A DNA stretch of 64,000 nt from Allobosea sp. 47.2.35 (GTDB taxonomy: Bacteria > Pseudomonadota > Alphaproteobacteria > Rhizobiales > Beijerinckiaceae), in assembly GCF_024655635.1 (NCBI RefSeq), contig NZ_JANLGI010000001.1, positions 248,001 through 312,000 on the forward strand, in the 5' to 3' direction. The notes below the pieces were generated by a model. It searched no databases, was not told the origin of the DNA, and saw only the letters and a list, made by a program, of their open reading frames with translations. The position numbers and the translations under genes were made by a program. This document shows, piece after piece, positions 34,057 through 43,896 of the stretch (its first letter is position 1; every line of letters starts with the position of its first letter).

Positions 34057-36130
34057 GGCGCCTGCCGCTCTCGCCGAGCCAGCCGGCGACGAGGGCGCCG
34101 AACAGAACGGCCAGGCCGAGCAATCCGATGAAGAGCGGCGATATGCGCACGCCGCGCACGATGCCGGAATCGCTGATCCGCAGGCCGATCCAGTCATTGC
34201 CGGCGAACTGGCTGCCTGAACGCACGGGCACGATGCGCGGCACGTTGACGGCCGAGCCGCTCTCGCGGCCGATGCGGCGCGAGGAACCGCCGGTAGCTTG
34301 CGCTAACGTCTGGAGGGCGCCGGGATCGCTGACCACCTCCATCAGTTCGCGCGGGTTCTCCGGCCCGACGCTGGCGAAGGCGGTGAGGTTATCGGAGGTC
34401 AGGCGGTAGAGGCCGAGATCGCCGGTCGGGATGCGGGCGGTGAACAGGCCGGGCCGTCCGGGCTCCAGCGTGATCGTGCGCGATTGGCCGTCGGGGCCGG
34501 TGATGGTGATGGGGCCTGGATTGTCGCGCAGTGTCTGGCGCTCGACCTCGACGGTCGCGCCGCGGACGGTCGCGCGCAGCGCCTCCTCCTCCAGTTCCGG
34601 TTCCTTCATCAGCCAGTGGCTGAGGCGGCGCAGCAGGTCGAGATAGGGGCCGCCGTCGCGGAAGCCGCGCGCCCAGAGCCAGGCATGATCGGAGAGGAAG
34701 AGCGCGACGCGGCCCTTCTGCTCGCGCGCCAGCATCAGCAGTGGACGCTCGCCGGGGCCGGTCATGACGGGTGCGCCGCCGGCCCGCGCCTGGGCGCCGA
34801 CCATGCGCAGCCATTCGCCCCAGCGCGGCGGCGAGACTTCCGAGCCCGGCAGGTCGCGGGTGACGGGGTGACGCTTGCCGGGCTCGCTGACCGTGGCGCG
34901 ATAGGCTTCGTCGATGACGCTGCCATCCGGCAGGGCCGGCAGGATCTGGCCGAGCGGCGTGCGGGCCAAGGTCTGCGAGCCCGCATATTCCGGACCTGCC
35001 GCGACGAGCAGCGCGCCGCCGTCGCGGACATAGCGCACGATATTCTCGAAATAGAGCAGCGGCAGGATCGACTGGTTGGCGTAGCGGTCGAAGATGATCA
35101 GGTCGAATTCCTTGATCTTGACCTGGAACAGCTCGCGCGTCGGGAAGGCGATCAGCGAAAGCTCGTTGATCGGCGTGCCGTCCTGCTTCTCCGGCGGGCG
35201 CAGGATGGTGAAATGCACGAGGTCGACATTGGCGTCGGCCTTGAGCAGGTTGCGCCAGGTGCGCTCGCCCGGATGCGGCTCGCCCGAGACCAGCAGGACG
35301 CGAAGCTTGTCGCGCACGCCCTCGATGGTGATGACGGCGCGGTTGTTCGCCAGCGTCAGTTCGTTGTCGATGGCTTGCGCCTCGATCTCGACCACGTTCG
35401 GCCCGCCCCGGTCGATGCGGACGGGGACCTGCACGGTCTGGCCGGTCGCGACCTCGCGGCGGGCGACGATCTCGCCGTCGCGGCGGATGGTCAGGCCGGC
35501 GCGGCCGGGGCCGCCCTTGTCGACGACACGCAAGCGGATGATCTGGTCCTTGCCGACGATGCCGAAGCGCGGCGAATCGATCAGCACGATGCGCCGGTCG
35601 ATCTCGGCATTGCGGCCGGTGGTCAGGACATGCAGTGGCGCGCGCAGGCCGAGCGCCTCGGCCGTGGCCGGTGCGTCATGGGCGAGGCCGTCGGTGATCG
35701 CGATGGCTCCGGCGACGCGCTCCGAGGGTATGTCGGCGAGGCTCGACGACAGGGCCTCGAACAGGCGGGTGCCGTCATTCGTGCCCTGGGCATCACGCAG
35801 CTCGACGATGCGCGGCTCGACATTCGGGATGCCGCGCAATTGCCGCTCGATCTCGGCGACGGCCGCATCGGTCTGGGCCGCGCGGTCGGCAAGGCGGTTC
35901 GAGGCCGAGCGGTCGACCACGACGGAGACGACGTCCTTCACCGGCTCGCGATCCTCAAAGACCAGCGAGGGATCGGCCAGCGCGGTCGTCAGCACGACGA
36001 GCGCGAGCGCGCGCAGGATGGCGCTCCGACCGGCCAGTACGATTGCGGCGCCAGCGGCCAAAGCCGCAAGCACGGCCAGGCCGATCAGCAGCGGCAAAGG
36101 CACCATCGGGGCGAGGGAGACGCTCCACAT
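34040..36130 (-). CDS. Membrane protein of the MoxR operon with glutamine-amidotransferase-like fold
   Basis: 696 residues. Two N-terminal helices (about 11-56) and one C-terminal helix (about 665-686) anchor a large periplasmic part. That part has a vWA-like stretch (VVSVVVDRSASNRL near 65-80, with DxSxS replaced by DRSAS), then beta-rich domains and a class I GATase-like region (FDLIIFDRYANQSILPLLY, GGALLVAAGPEY). No catalytic triad is evident. It is the last of the four genes moxR-DUF58-DUF4159-this one (2-bp gap upstream). Probably a membrane partner of the vWA/MoxR machinery; function not established. Confidence 0.7.
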   Translation of the reverse strand: MWSVSLAPMVPLPLLIGLAVLAALAAGAAIVLAGRSAILRALALVVLTTALADPSLVFEDREPVKDVVSVVVDRSASNRLADRAAQTDAAVAEIERQLRGIPNVEPRIVELRDAQGTNDGTRLFEALSSSLADIPSERVAGAIAITDGLAHDAPATAEALGLRAPLHVLTTGRNAEIDRRIVLIDSPRFGIVGKDQIIRLRVVDKGGPGRAGLTIRRDGEIVARREVATGQTVQVPVRIDRGGPNVVEIEAQAIDNELTLANNRAVITIEGVRDKLRVLLVSGEPHPGERTWRNLLKADANVDLVHFTILRPPEKQDGTPINELSLIAFPTRELFQVKIKEFDLIIFDRYANQSILPLLYFENIVRYVRDGGALLVAAGPEYAGSQTLARTPLGQILPALPDGSVIDEAYRATVSEPGKRHPVTRDLPGSEVSPPRWGEWLRMVGAQARAGGAPVMTGPGERPLLMLAREQKGRVALFLSDHAWLWARGFRDGGPYLDLLRRLSHWLMKEPELEEEALRATVRGATVEVERQTLRDNPGPITITGPDGQSRTITLEPGRPGLFTARIPTGDLGLYRLTSDNLTAFASVGPENPRELMEVVSDPGALQTLAQATGGSSRRIGRESGSAVNVPRIVPVRSGSQFAGNDWIGLRISDSGIVRGVRISPLFIGLLGLAVLFGALVAGWLGESGRRLRRQG

Positions 36131-36132
36131 GG

Positions 36133-38961
36133 CTATTGTCCCAGACGCTCGAGCAGGGCCGGGACATGGACCTGATCGGCCTTGTAGTTGCCGGTGAGCG
36201 CGTACATCACGAGGTTGACGCCGGCGCGCAGCGCCATCTCGCGCTGGCGCGGATCGCCGCCGGAGAGCGGCACCAGCCCTTCGCCGCGACGATCGATCGC
36301 CCAGGCGGAGGCGAGGTCGTTGGCGGTGATGATGATCGGCGAGACGTTGTCGCCGGCGCGGGCCGGACGGCGCCCGTCGCTGTCTGCGGGCGGCAGTGTC
36401 TCGACCCAGGTCGTGCCGGTGTCGTAGCGGCCGACGAGCTCGTCGAGGATGTAGAAGGTCTTGGTCAGGACGTGGTCGCGCGGCAGGGGCTCCAGCTCGG
36501 GAATGTCGAGCGTCTGCAGCATGCGCTTGAGCTGGTCGCCCTCGGGCGTGGTGCCGCCGCCGGGCCGGGCGCTCATCGCGTCGCGGGTGTCGAAGATCAC
36601 GAGGCCGCCGCCCTTCATATAGGCTTCGAGCTTGCGCAGGGTCTCGGCCGAGGGCAGCGGCCGGCCGGCAACGATCGGCCAGTACAGCACCGGGAAGAAG
36701 GCGAGTTCGTCGCGCTCGACGCTGACGCCGACCGGCTCGCCCGGCTCCAGCGCCGTGCGGGCGCCGAGGACCGTGTTGAGGCCGAGGAGCCCGGCCTTCG
36801 ACATGTTGTCGACGGATGTCTCGCCGGTGACGACATAAGCCAGCCGCGTCTGCGCGCCATTGGCGAGCAGGGCGCGCGGGATCGGCGGGCGTGTATCGGC
36901 CTGTGCGTTCGGGGCGGGTTGCTGGGCGCGGGCAGTATCGGGCGCGAGGCCAAGCGAGGCGCCGAGCGCGAGCAGGATCGCGGCCGGTGCTGCGACCTTG
37001 CGCAGGCGGGCGAAGCTGAGGCGCCCCCCGAGCCAGAGCGTCGCCAGGGTGTCGGCGACGAGCAGGAGCAGGGCCAGGACGAGGAGCAGCGGGCGGATAT
37101 CGCGTGCGACCGGCTCGTCGATCGGCAGCACGGCGACGCCGAGGCTGGCGAGGTCGAGCGCCGCGAGCGTGTCGGTCGGCGTCAGCGCATTGACCGCGAG
37201 CGAGCCGTCGGTTGGGCCATAGAGGCCGGGCGGATGGGCGAGCGTCGCGCGGCCGGCATAGTTGCGCGCCACCGGCTGGGCGGTCGCAGGTGCCGAGCGG
37301 AACTGGCCGATGCCGTCAAGCACGCGGGCCGGCGACAGGGTCTCGACGCGCGCGTCGTCCGCTTGCGCCTCGGCCGCGGCGGGGCCGTTGCCGGCGAGAT
37401 TGACGATCTTGCGGAGCATGTCGACGAAGAGGCCCGAGAGCGGAAGGTTCGACCAGGTGGTGTCGGCGGTGACATGGACCATGGCGATCAGGCCGTCGCC
37501 GCGCCGCTCGCCGGTGACGACGGGTGTGCCATCCTCCAGCGCCGCCCAGGTCTTGCGCGAGAGATTGGGCTCGGGCTCGGCCAGGATCTGGCGGCTGACG
37601 CGGATGTCGTCGCTGATGGTCAGGCCGAAGAAGGGGCTCTCGCGGGTGAAGGGCGCGAGCTTGCGCGGCGTCTCCCAGGACAGGCCGCCGCCGAGCGTGC
37701 GGCCGCCACGGCGCAGGCGCACGGGCGTCAGGTCGTCGGAAGCGGCGGCGAGGCGGGCGCCGGCAAAGCGCAGCAGCACGCCGCCGCGCTCGACGAAGCT
37801 CGTGACCTTCTCGGCGGTCTCGCGATCGAGCGCGCCGATATCGGCGAGGACGAGCACCGAGAGGTTCTGCGCCAGCAATTCGCCGATCGGATCGGTCGAG
37901 CCCTGGCGCGGCTCGCGGATCTCGGCGAAGGGCTGGAGGGCGCGGGAGAGGTAATAGGTCGGCGAGAGCAGCGGCTGCGCGGTGTCGGCGGTCGCGCCGG
38001 AGACGAGGCCGATGCGGCGGCGCTTGGCCCGGTCGTCGAGCAAGGCCACGGCGCCGGCGCTGCGCTCGCCGATGATCTCCAGCCGCGACACGGCGTTGCG
38101 GACCTCGATCGGCAAGGTTAGGCGCGCGGTCGTTTCGAGGTTGCTGCCCTCGAAGATGAAGGGCGCGTTGCCGAGCGGCAGGCCCTTGAGATCGAGCGCG
38201 CGGACCTGTCCGGTCGCGGCGGCGCTGGTGGTCGGGCGCAGCACCTTGACGGTGAGGGCGCCCGCGAGGTTTTCGGGGGCGGACAGAGCGAGCTGTGCGG
38301 CCGGGGCGGCATGAACAGCGAGGCGGCGGGCCTCGGCATCCTGCTTCAGGCGGGCGAGGAAGCTGCCGTCGTCGGAGACGCCGAGCCCGTCGGCGACCCA
38401 GACGATCTCGGCGCCGGGAGAGCCCTGCAGGAAGGCCTCGATGCGCGTGAGATGGGCGGCGCGGTCCGGGGCATGCGGCTGAAGGGGAAGCGCGCGCAGG
38501 CGATCGAGCGCGATGCGCGGCTCGGCCAATGCAATCGCGGCCGGCGCTTCGGCGAGGCCGAGCACGGCAACCGGGCGACCCTCACGGGTCGCGGCGGCGA
38601 TGCGCGATTCGGCGACCGCGACGCGCTCGGGCCAATCGGTGGCGGCGCCGAAGCCATTGTCGATCAGCAGCAGGACCGGGCCGCGCGAAGGGGCGGCATC
38701 GCGCACGGGATTCCAGACCGGGCCGGCGACGGCGAGGATGGCGAGCGCGGCGACGGCCATGCGCAAGGCGAGCAGCCACCAGGGTGTATGGGCCGGCGTC
38801 TCGCGCTTGGCGATCAGATCCGCCATGATCTTGAGCGGCGGGAAATCGATCCGGCGCGGGCGCGGCGGCGTGACGCGCAGGATCAGCCAGAGCGCCGGCA
38901 GCAAAGCGAGCGCGGCGAGAGCGAGCGGGGCGGTGAAGCTGAAGGGCAAGGCGCTGAGCAT
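36133..38961 (-). CDS. DUF4159-domain membrane protein with BatA-like N-terminus
   Basis: 942 residues. The N-terminus (FTAPLALAALALLPALWLILR, then RRIDFPPLKIM and a second helix after TPWWLLALRMAVAA) is the aerotolerance/BatA-type N-terminal domain. A long vWA-like and GATase-like central region follows, then two further helices near 640-720 and a C-terminal DUF4159 domain (about 735-942, TRLAYVVTGETSVDN, GGGLVIFDTRDA, RDHVLTKTFYIL). Such proteins sit with MoxR and DUF58 in many alphaproteobacteria; proposed to act in envelope protein assembly, without proof. Twelve bases from the DUF58 gene. Confidence 0.85.
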   Translation of the reverse strand: MLSALPFSFTAPLALAALALLPALWLILRVTPPRPRRIDFPPLKIMADLIAKRETPAHTPWWLLALRMAVAALAILAVAGPVWNPVRDAAPSRGPVLLLIDNGFGAATDWPERVAVAESRIAAATREGRPVAVLGLAEAPAAIALAEPRIALDRLRALPLQPHAPDRAAHLTRIEAFLQGSPGAEIVWVADGLGVSDDGSFLARLKQDAEARRLAVHAAPAAQLALSAPENLAGALTVKVLRPTTSAAATGQVRALDLKGLPLGNAPFIFEGSNLETTARLTLPIEVRNAVSRLEIIGERSAGAVALLDDRAKRRRIGLVSGATADTAQPLLSPTYYLSRALQPFAEIREPRQGSTDPIGELLAQNLSVLVLADIGALDRETAEKVTSFVERGGVLLRFAGARLAAASDDLTPVRLRRGGRTLGGGLSWETPRKLAPFTRESPFFGLTISDDIRVSRQILAEPEPNLSRKTWAALEDGTPVVTGERRGDGLIAMVHVTADTTWSNLPLSGLFVDMLRKIVNLAGNGPAAAEAQADDARVETLSPARVLDGIGQFRSAPATAQPVARNYAGRATLAHPPGLYGPTDGSLAVNALTPTDTLAALDLASLGVAVLPIDEPVARDIRPLLLVLALLLLVADTLATLWLGGRLSFARLRKVAAPAAILLALGASLGLAPDTARAQQPAPNAQADTRPPIPRALLANGAQTRLAYVVTGETSVDNMSKAGLLGLNTVLGARTALEPGEPVGVSVERDELAFFPVLYWPIVAGRPLPSAETLRKLEAYMKGGGLVIFDTRDAMSARPGGGTTPEGDQLKRMLQTLDIPELEPLPRDHVLTKTFYILDELVGRYDTGTTWVETLPPADSDGRRPARAGDNVSPIIITANDLASAWAIDRRGEGLVPLSGGDPRQREMALRAGVNLVMYALTGNYKADQVHVPALLERLGQ

Positions 38962-38973
38962 CGGCGTTTCCCC

Positions 38974-39891
38974 TCAGAAGCCCGAGGCGCTGCGCGAGGC
39001 GGCAATGAGGCTCGCGATGCGCAGTACCGCTTCGCTGGCCGGCTTGTCCGTGCGATGCAAGGTCAGGGTCCAGCCGGCCTTGCGGCAGGCCTCCGCGATG
39101 GCCTCGCGATGGGCGGCGAGGCGCTGGCGATATTCATCGCCCCAGGCGCCGGCATCGCCGACGCGCAAGGTCAGCCCGTCTTCCAGGTCGAACAGCTCGG
39201 CCTGGCCGCTGAAGGGGAAAGTCTCCTCGATCGGATCGGCGATCAGCAGGACATGGCCGCGTGCGCCTGACGAAGCCAGCGTGGCGATTCGCTGGGCGAG
39301 CGCGGAGGCGGGCGAGAGCCCGTCGGTGATGATGATCGCGTCCGACAGCCGGGGCAGCGGCGCTTCCGGGGGCAGGTCGGAGGAGGCGTTGCGCTCATCC
39401 GCGAGGATCGCCTGCGCAAGCATCTCGACAATGCGGCGCGATGCGAGCGCCCGCGTCAGCCCGAGATGGCCGACGCGCTCGCCACCTTCGACCATCGTCT
39501 CGGCCAGCGCGAAGCCTGCGACCAGCGCGCGGTCGAGCTTCGAGGCCATGGCGAGCGAGGAGGCGAAGCCCATCGAGGGCGAGCGGTCGATCCAGAGCCA
39601 GATCGAGTGCGAGGCTTCCCATTCGCGCTCGCGGACGAAGAGATGGCCGTCGCGGGCGGAGCGACGCCAGTCGATGCGCGAGGCCGATTCGCCGGCGACC
39701 AGCGGGCGGTATTGCCAGAAGGTCTCGCCCGGGCCGGAGCGGCGTCGGCCATGGATGCCGTGGATGCTGGCCGAGACGCGGCGCGCCTCCAGGATCAGGC
39801 GCGGCAGGCGCGCGGCGAGGTCGAGCGCATCCGTGAGGACCGGCCGCGACGGCCGCCTTTCGCTCGGACCCAGGACGCGCGTGCGCAACAT
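38974..39891 (-). CDS. DUF58 domain-containing protein
   Basis: 305 residues. The DUF58 core is RPLVAGESASRIDWRRSARD and FVREREWEAS, followed by a vWA-type metal-binding loop in LWIDRSPSMGF (DxSxS, 112-125 region) and ITDG. No transmembrane segment is seen, so it is probably cytoplasmic or peripheral. DUF58 proteins accompany MoxR ATPases, which may load metal or remodel the vWA module. Four bases after the moxR stop. Confidence 0.9.
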   Translation of the reverse strand: MLRTRVLGPSERRPSRPVLTDALDLAARLPRLILEARRVSASIHGIHGRRRSGPGETFWQYRPLVAGESASRIDWRRSARDGHLFVREREWEASHSIWLWIDRSPSMGFASSLAMASKLDRALVAGFALAETMVEGGERVGHLGLTRALASRRIVEMLAQAILADERNASSDLPPEAPLPRLSDAIIITDGLSPASALAQRIATLASSGARGHVLLIADPIEETFPFSGQAELFDLEDGLTLRVGDAGAWGDEYRQRLAAHREAIAEACRKAGWTLTLHRTDKPASEAVLRIASLIAASRSASGF

Positions 39892-39895
39892 CGGC

Positions 39896-40918
39896 CTATC
39901 CCAGCCGTTCCACGAGCTTGCCGATCAGGCCCTCGACCGTCTCGCCATCGGCACGGGCGGCGAAGGTCAGGGCGACGCGGTGCTTCAGAACGGGAATGGC
40001 GAGCGCCGCGACATCATCCACCGAAGGGGCGAGCCGGCCCTCGACGAGCGCGCGAGCGCGCACCGCCAGCGTCAGCGACTGGCTGGCACGCGGGCCGGGG
40101 CCCCAGGAAAGCTTGTCGGTGACCGAGGCTTCGCCCTCGCCGGGGCGGGCGGAGCGGACGAGGTCGAGGATGGCCTCGACCACGGCGTCACCCACTGGTA
40201 GGCGGCGGACGAGGCGCTGGATCGACATCAGCGTCTCGGAGGTCATTGCCGGGGAGGGCTTGTATTCGGCGGCGCCGGTGGTCTCCAGCAGGATGCGGCG
40301 CTCGGCCTCGCGGTCGGGGTAGCCGACGTCGATCTCGAGCAGGAAGCGGTCGAGCTGGGCCTCTGGCAGGGGATAGGTGCCTTCCTGCTCGATCGGGTTC
40401 TGCGTCGCCAGGACATGGAAGGGCGCCGGCAGGTCGTAGCGCTCGCCGGCCACCGTGACATGGTGTTCCTGCATCGCCTGGAGCAGGGCCGACTGGGTGC
40501 GGGGCGAGGCGCGGTTGATCTCGTCCGCCATCAGCAATTGGGCGAAGACCGGGCCCTTGATGAAGCGGAAATGGCGCTTGCCGTCGCTCGATTCGTCGAG
40601 AACCTCGGAACCGAGGATGTCGGAGGGCATCAGGTCCGGCGTGAACTGGACGCGCCGCGCCGCGAGGCCGAGCACGGTGCCCATCGCCTCGACGAGCTTG
40701 GTCTTGGCGAGGCCAGGGACGCCGACGAGAAGGCCATGGCCGCCCGAAAGCAGCGTCACCAGCGAGAGATCGACGACTTTCTGCTGGCCGAAGATGACCT
40801 GGCCGATCTCCTTGCGCGCCGCGCCGATGGCGCCGAGAGCGGCTTCGGCCGCCTCGACGATGCCTGTGTCGAGGTCGATCGGCGAAGTGCTCTCGTTTGC
40901 CCGGGCTTGCGCCGCCAT
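39896..40918 (-). CDS. MoxR-type AAA+ ATPase
   Basis: 340 residues from the ATG at 40918, which has AAGGAG at good spacing; a GTG five codons upstream is less likely. Walker A is VGVPGLAKTK (altered, Gly-Leu-Ala-Lys-Thr), Walker B is LLMADEINRASPRTQSALLQAM, then the MoxR-specific HVTVAGERYDL and NPIEQEGTYPLPEAQLDRFLL with the sensor residues. MoxR ATPases act as chaperone-like remodellers of vWA proteins. It heads the four-gene operon; the three downstream genes follow with gaps of 4, 12 and 2 bp. Confidence 0.93.
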   Translation of the reverse strand: MAAQARANESTSPIDLDTGIVEAAEAALGAIGAARKEIGQVIFGQQKVVDLSLVTLLSGGHGLLVGVPGLAKTKLVEAMGTVLGLAARRVQFTPDLMPSDILGSEVLDESSDGKRHFRFIKGPVFAQLLMADEINRASPRTQSALLQAMQEHHVTVAGERYDLPAPFHVLATQNPIEQEGTYPLPEAQLDRFLLEIDVGYPDREAERRILLETTGAAEYKPSPAMTSETLMSIQRLVRRLPVGDAVVEAILDLVRSARPGEGEASVTDKLSWGPGPRASQSLTLAVRARALVEGRLAPSVDDVAALAIPVLKHRVALTFAARADGETVEGLIGKLVERLG

Positions 40919-41120
40919 GTCGGTCTCCTTCACTGTCGCGGGCCGTTGCGCCGTCCTGCGAACCGTCGATGCGTTCGGCCGTTCAGTGTGGACGGGCCAT
41001 CACGGCGGCTCAAGCGCCGAATGGAATGGTACACATCAACTCGGCTTCACGATTATGTGGAGTTCAAGGCGGAAACGCGATGCAAGCACGATGCCGCAGC
41101 AAGTGGGGATTGGCCTTTCG

Positions 41121-41702
41121 ATGATCGCACCGGGCAATGCGATGGAGCGCCTGATGGCCTCGCTCGGGACTGGCCAGACGCGCGGCCTGCCGCCGGTGGA
41201 GCGCTGGAACCCGCCTTTCTGCGGCGATCTCGACATGCGGATCGCTGCCGACGGCACCTGGTTCTACATGGGCACGCCGATCGGCCGGCCGGCGCTGGTG
41301 AAGCTGTTCTCCTCGGTGCTCAAGCGCGAAGGCGACGATTACTTTCTCGTGACCCCGGTCGAGAAGGTCGGGATCACCGTCGACGACGCGCCGTTCCAGG
41401 CGGTCGAGATGCAGGTCGATGGTACGGGCGATAGCAGGACGCTCGCCTTCCGGACGCAGGTCGACGATCTCGTCTGCATGGGTCCGGACCACGCCTTGCG
41501 TTTCGCGCGGGCTGCGCAGGACGGGCTGACGCCTTATGTCCATGTCCGGCGCGGCCTCTGGGCCCGGCTGACGCGGGCGCTGACCTATGACCTGCTGGCG
41601 CTCGGCGAGATCAGGGAGGTCGAAGGCGAGGCGATGTTCGGGGTTGCCGCCGCAGGACAATTCTATCCGGCAGTGCCGGCGAGCGAGATCGAGGGCCTCT
41701 AG
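41121..41702 (+). CDS. DUF1285 domain-containing protein
   Basis: 193 residues from the ATG at 41121; ATGs at 41091 and 41154 are possible starts. The family opening is WNPPFCGDLDMRIAADGTWFYMGTPIGRPALVKLFSSVL, with YFLVTPVEKVGI after it. DUF1285 is conserved in alphaproteobacteria; no function is known and the fold was solved only as a structural-genomics target. First of a run of five plus-strand genes ending in cca. Six bases before the NUDIX start. Confidence 0.85.
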   Translation: MIAPGNAMERLMASLGTGQTRGLPPVERWNPPFCGDLDMRIAADGTWFYMGTPIGRPALVKLFSSVLKREGDDYFLVTPVEKVGITVDDAPFQAVEMQVDGTGDSRTLAFRTQVDDLVCMGPDHALRFARAAQDGLTPYVHVRRGLWARLTRALTYDLLALGEIREVEGEAMFGVAAAGQFYPAVPASEIEGL

Positions 41703-41707
41703 CGTTG

Positions 41708-42361
41708 ATGAGATCGGAAACCGCCCTCAACCTGAGCAGCGAGGGTTTTGCGGCGCTGGCGCGTGAGCGGCTGCGAGCCGAGCCGCCCCTACTGGGCGAC
41801 GTGATCAGCCGGCCGCGCGGCGATCACGAGCATCAGGCGGCATCCGTGCCGATCCCCGACGAGAAGCGCGCCGTGCCGGCGGCCGTCCTGATCGGCATCG
41901 TGCCGCGCCCGGAGGGGCCGACCGTGCTGCTGACGCAGCGCGCGGCGGCGCTCCGCAACCATTCGGCGCAGGTCGCCTTTCCCGGCGGGCGGGTCGATGC
42001 CGTCGATGGCTCGCCGGTCGTCACGGCGCTCCGCGAGACCGAAGAGGAGATCGGCCTGTCGCGGTCGCATATCCGCACGCTCGGCTTCCTCGACGCCTAT
42101 CTCACCGGTACCGGCTACCGGATCGTGCCGGTGGTGGCGCTGGTCGAGCTGCCCTTCTCGTTGACGATCAATCATAACGAGGTCGACGAGGCTTTCGAGA
42201 CGCCGCTCTCCTTCCTGCTCGATCCCGCCAACCACAAGCGCGAGGGCATCGAGTGGAAGGGACATTTCCGCACCTACTATGCGATGCCGTTCGAGGGTCG
42301 CTATATCTGGGGCGCGACTGCTGGCATGATCCGTAATCTCTATGAGCGGCTGGCGGGCTAG
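41708..42361 (+). CDS. CoA-pyrophosphatase-type NUDIX hydrolase
   Basis: 217 residues (ATG at 41708; a TTG immediately upstream is in frame). The coenzyme A pyrophosphatase signature LLTQRAAALRNHSAQVAFPGGR (UPF0035/NudL pattern, LLxxRsxxlrxHxGQvxFPGG) precedes the Nudix box GGRVDAVDGSPVVTALRETEEEIGL. It would hydrolyse CoA or related nucleotides to phosphopantetheine. Between the DUF1285 and DUF6111 genes. Confidence 0.85.
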   Translation: MRSETALNLSSEGFAALARERLRAEPPLLGDVISRPRGDHEHQAASVPIPDEKRAVPAAVLIGIVPRPEGPTVLLTQRAAALRNHSAQVAFPGGRVDAVDGSPVVTALRETEEEIGLSRSHIRTLGFLDAYLTGTGYRIVPVVALVELPFSLTINHNEVDEAFETPLSFLLDPANHKREGIEWKGHFRTYYAMPFEGRYIWGATAGMIRNLYERLAG

Positions 42362-42403
42362 AACTGTGTTGCGCGGATGCCGCGCCTGGGAACGACGAAG
42401 CTA

Positions 42404-42661
42404 ATGCTGCGCGCGATCATCGAAGAGGTCCTGCTCTTCGTCCTGCCCTTCTGCATCTTTGCAGGTTATCTCGTCATCAAGCGGCGCAACCCCTTCGATG
42501 TCGAGCACTGGAGCCGCCATGTCTTTGCCCTGGCGGTAGCCGGATTCCTGCTGGCTATTGCGGTGCTGGTCTATGGCGGCTTCATCGCCCCCCGCAGCAA
42601 GGGCGCCTATGAGCCGCCGCATATGGAAAACGGGGTGCTGGTGCCCGGCCGCTTCAAATGA
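42404..42661 (+). CDS. Small DUF6111-like membrane protein
   Basis: 85 residues from the ATG at 42404 (MLRAIIEEVLLFVLPFC); an ATG at 42377 is in frame. Two transmembrane helices: about 8-26 and 42-60. The pattern LLFVLPFCIFAGYLVIKRRNPFDVEHW and the closing [17 protein letters not shown] are typical of the family. Its stop overlaps the cca start (ATGA), so it belongs to the NUDIX-DUF6111-cca operon. Function unknown. Confidence 0.75.
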   Translation: MLRAIIEEVLLFVLPFCIFAGYLVIKRRNPFDVEHWSRHVFALAVAGFLLAIAVLVYGGFIAPRSKGAYEPPHMENGVLVPGRFK

Positions 42662-43896
42662 GCGGGGAACGCGGTGGCGACATCGCGCGCTTCCTGGCCC
42701 AGCCGGCACTTTCGCGGCTGCTTTCCGCGCTCGACGGTGACGGCGAGGAAACCCGCGTCGTCGGTGGCGCGGTGCGCAATCTCCTGCTTGGGGAACCGGC
42801 GAGCGATATCGATCTTGCGACCACTGCCCTGCCGCAGGAGACGATGCGACGCGGCAAGGCGGCCGGCTTCAAGGCGGTGCCGACCGGGATCGAGCACGGC
42901 ACGGTGACGCTCGTCGGCGATGGCACGAGCTTCGAGGTGACGACGCTGCGGCGCGACGTCGAGACCGATGGGCGCCGGGCCAAGGTCGTGTTCGGCCGGG
43001 ATTTCACGGCGGATGCGCTGCGGCGCGACTTCACCATCAATGCGCTCGGGCTCGGCCGGGACGGCAAATTGCACGATTATTGCGGCGGGCTCGACGACCT
43101 TGCCCGGCGGCGCGTCCGTTTCATCGGCGATGCCGGTACGCGTATCCGCGAGGACTATCTGCGCATCCTGCGCTTCTTTCGCTTCCACGCTCGCTATGGG
43201 ATAGGCGCGCCCGATGCAGCGGGCTTGAGCGCCTGCATCGCCGGCCGGGATGGACTCGATGGGCTATCGCGCGAGCGGGTGCGGGCGGAGTTGCTGAAGC
43301 TCCTGGTGGCGCCCGGCGTCGTCGCGACGATCAGGGCGATGGCTGGCGCCGGGTTATTGATGCCGGTGATCGGCGGCGTGCCGCATCTCTCGCGCTTCGC
43401 CGCGATCGCGGGAGATGATGGCGCGGGCGTCTATCCGGCTTTCCGGCTGGCGGCGCTGGCGGTTTCTGTCGGCGAGGACGCCTTGCGCCTGCGCGAAGGC
43501 TTGCGGCTATCGAACGAGGAATTCGACCGGCTCGAACGGATCGCGCGGGCGCTGGAAGGTCTGGGAGGCCGGGCGGGACTGCCCGGCATCGCCGCGTTGC
43601 GCCATGTCGCCCATGGTGCCGGGAGCGACGCGGCGGCTGCGGCCCTCGTCCTGCTCAATGCGTCAGCGGGGGGCGAGGACAGGGACGGGGTGCAGCGGCT
43701 CATCGCCGAGCTCGGTCGGACGCCGCCCTTCCTGCCGACGGGCAAGGACGTCATCGGACGGGGAGTTCTCCCCGGACCGAGTGTGGGGCAGGCCCTTGAG
43801 GCGACCCGGCGAGGCTGGATCAAAGCCGGTTGCCCGGCTTCGGCAGACGCCCAACTCGCGTTGCTCGATGCCGCGATCAAGCAAATGGAGGCCTAG
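42658..43896 (+). CDS. cca: CCA tRNA nucleotidyltransferase / poly(A) polymerase family
   Basis: 412 residues. The nucleotidyltransferase core shows [26 protein letters not shown] (the GG..R.....DIDL motif with its metal-binding aspartates), then [10 protein letters not shown] and a tRNA-binding helical C-terminus. Class II CCA-adding enzymes complete tRNA 3' ends. It overlaps the DUF6111 stop and the hemF stop (TAG/TCA at 43893-43896, convergent). Confidence 0.92.
   Translation: MSGERGGDIARFLAQPALSRLLSALDGDGEETRVVGGAVRNLLLGEPASDIDLATTALPQETMRRGKAAGFKAVPTGIEHGTVTLVGDGTSFEVTTLRRDVETDGRRAKVVFGRDFTADALRRDFTINALGLGRDGKLHDYCGGLDDLARRRVRFIGDAGTRIREDYLRILRFFRFHARYGIGAPDAAGLSACIAGRDGLDGLSRERVRAELLKLLVAPGVVATIRAMAGAGLLMPVIGGVPHLSRFAAIAGDDGAGVYPAFRLAALAVSVGEDALRLREGLRLSNEEFDRLERIARALEGLGGRAGLPGIAALRHVAHGAGSDAAAAALVLLNASAGGEDRDGVQRLIAELGRTPPFLPTGKDVIGRGVLPGPSVGQALEATRRGWIKAGCPASADAQLALLDAAIKQMEA

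Noticed and set aside
36043-38121. Open frame of 692 residues antisense to the DUF4159 gene
   Set aside because: Same shadow effect; no conserved motif and no ribosome site, while the opposite frame carries a full family match.
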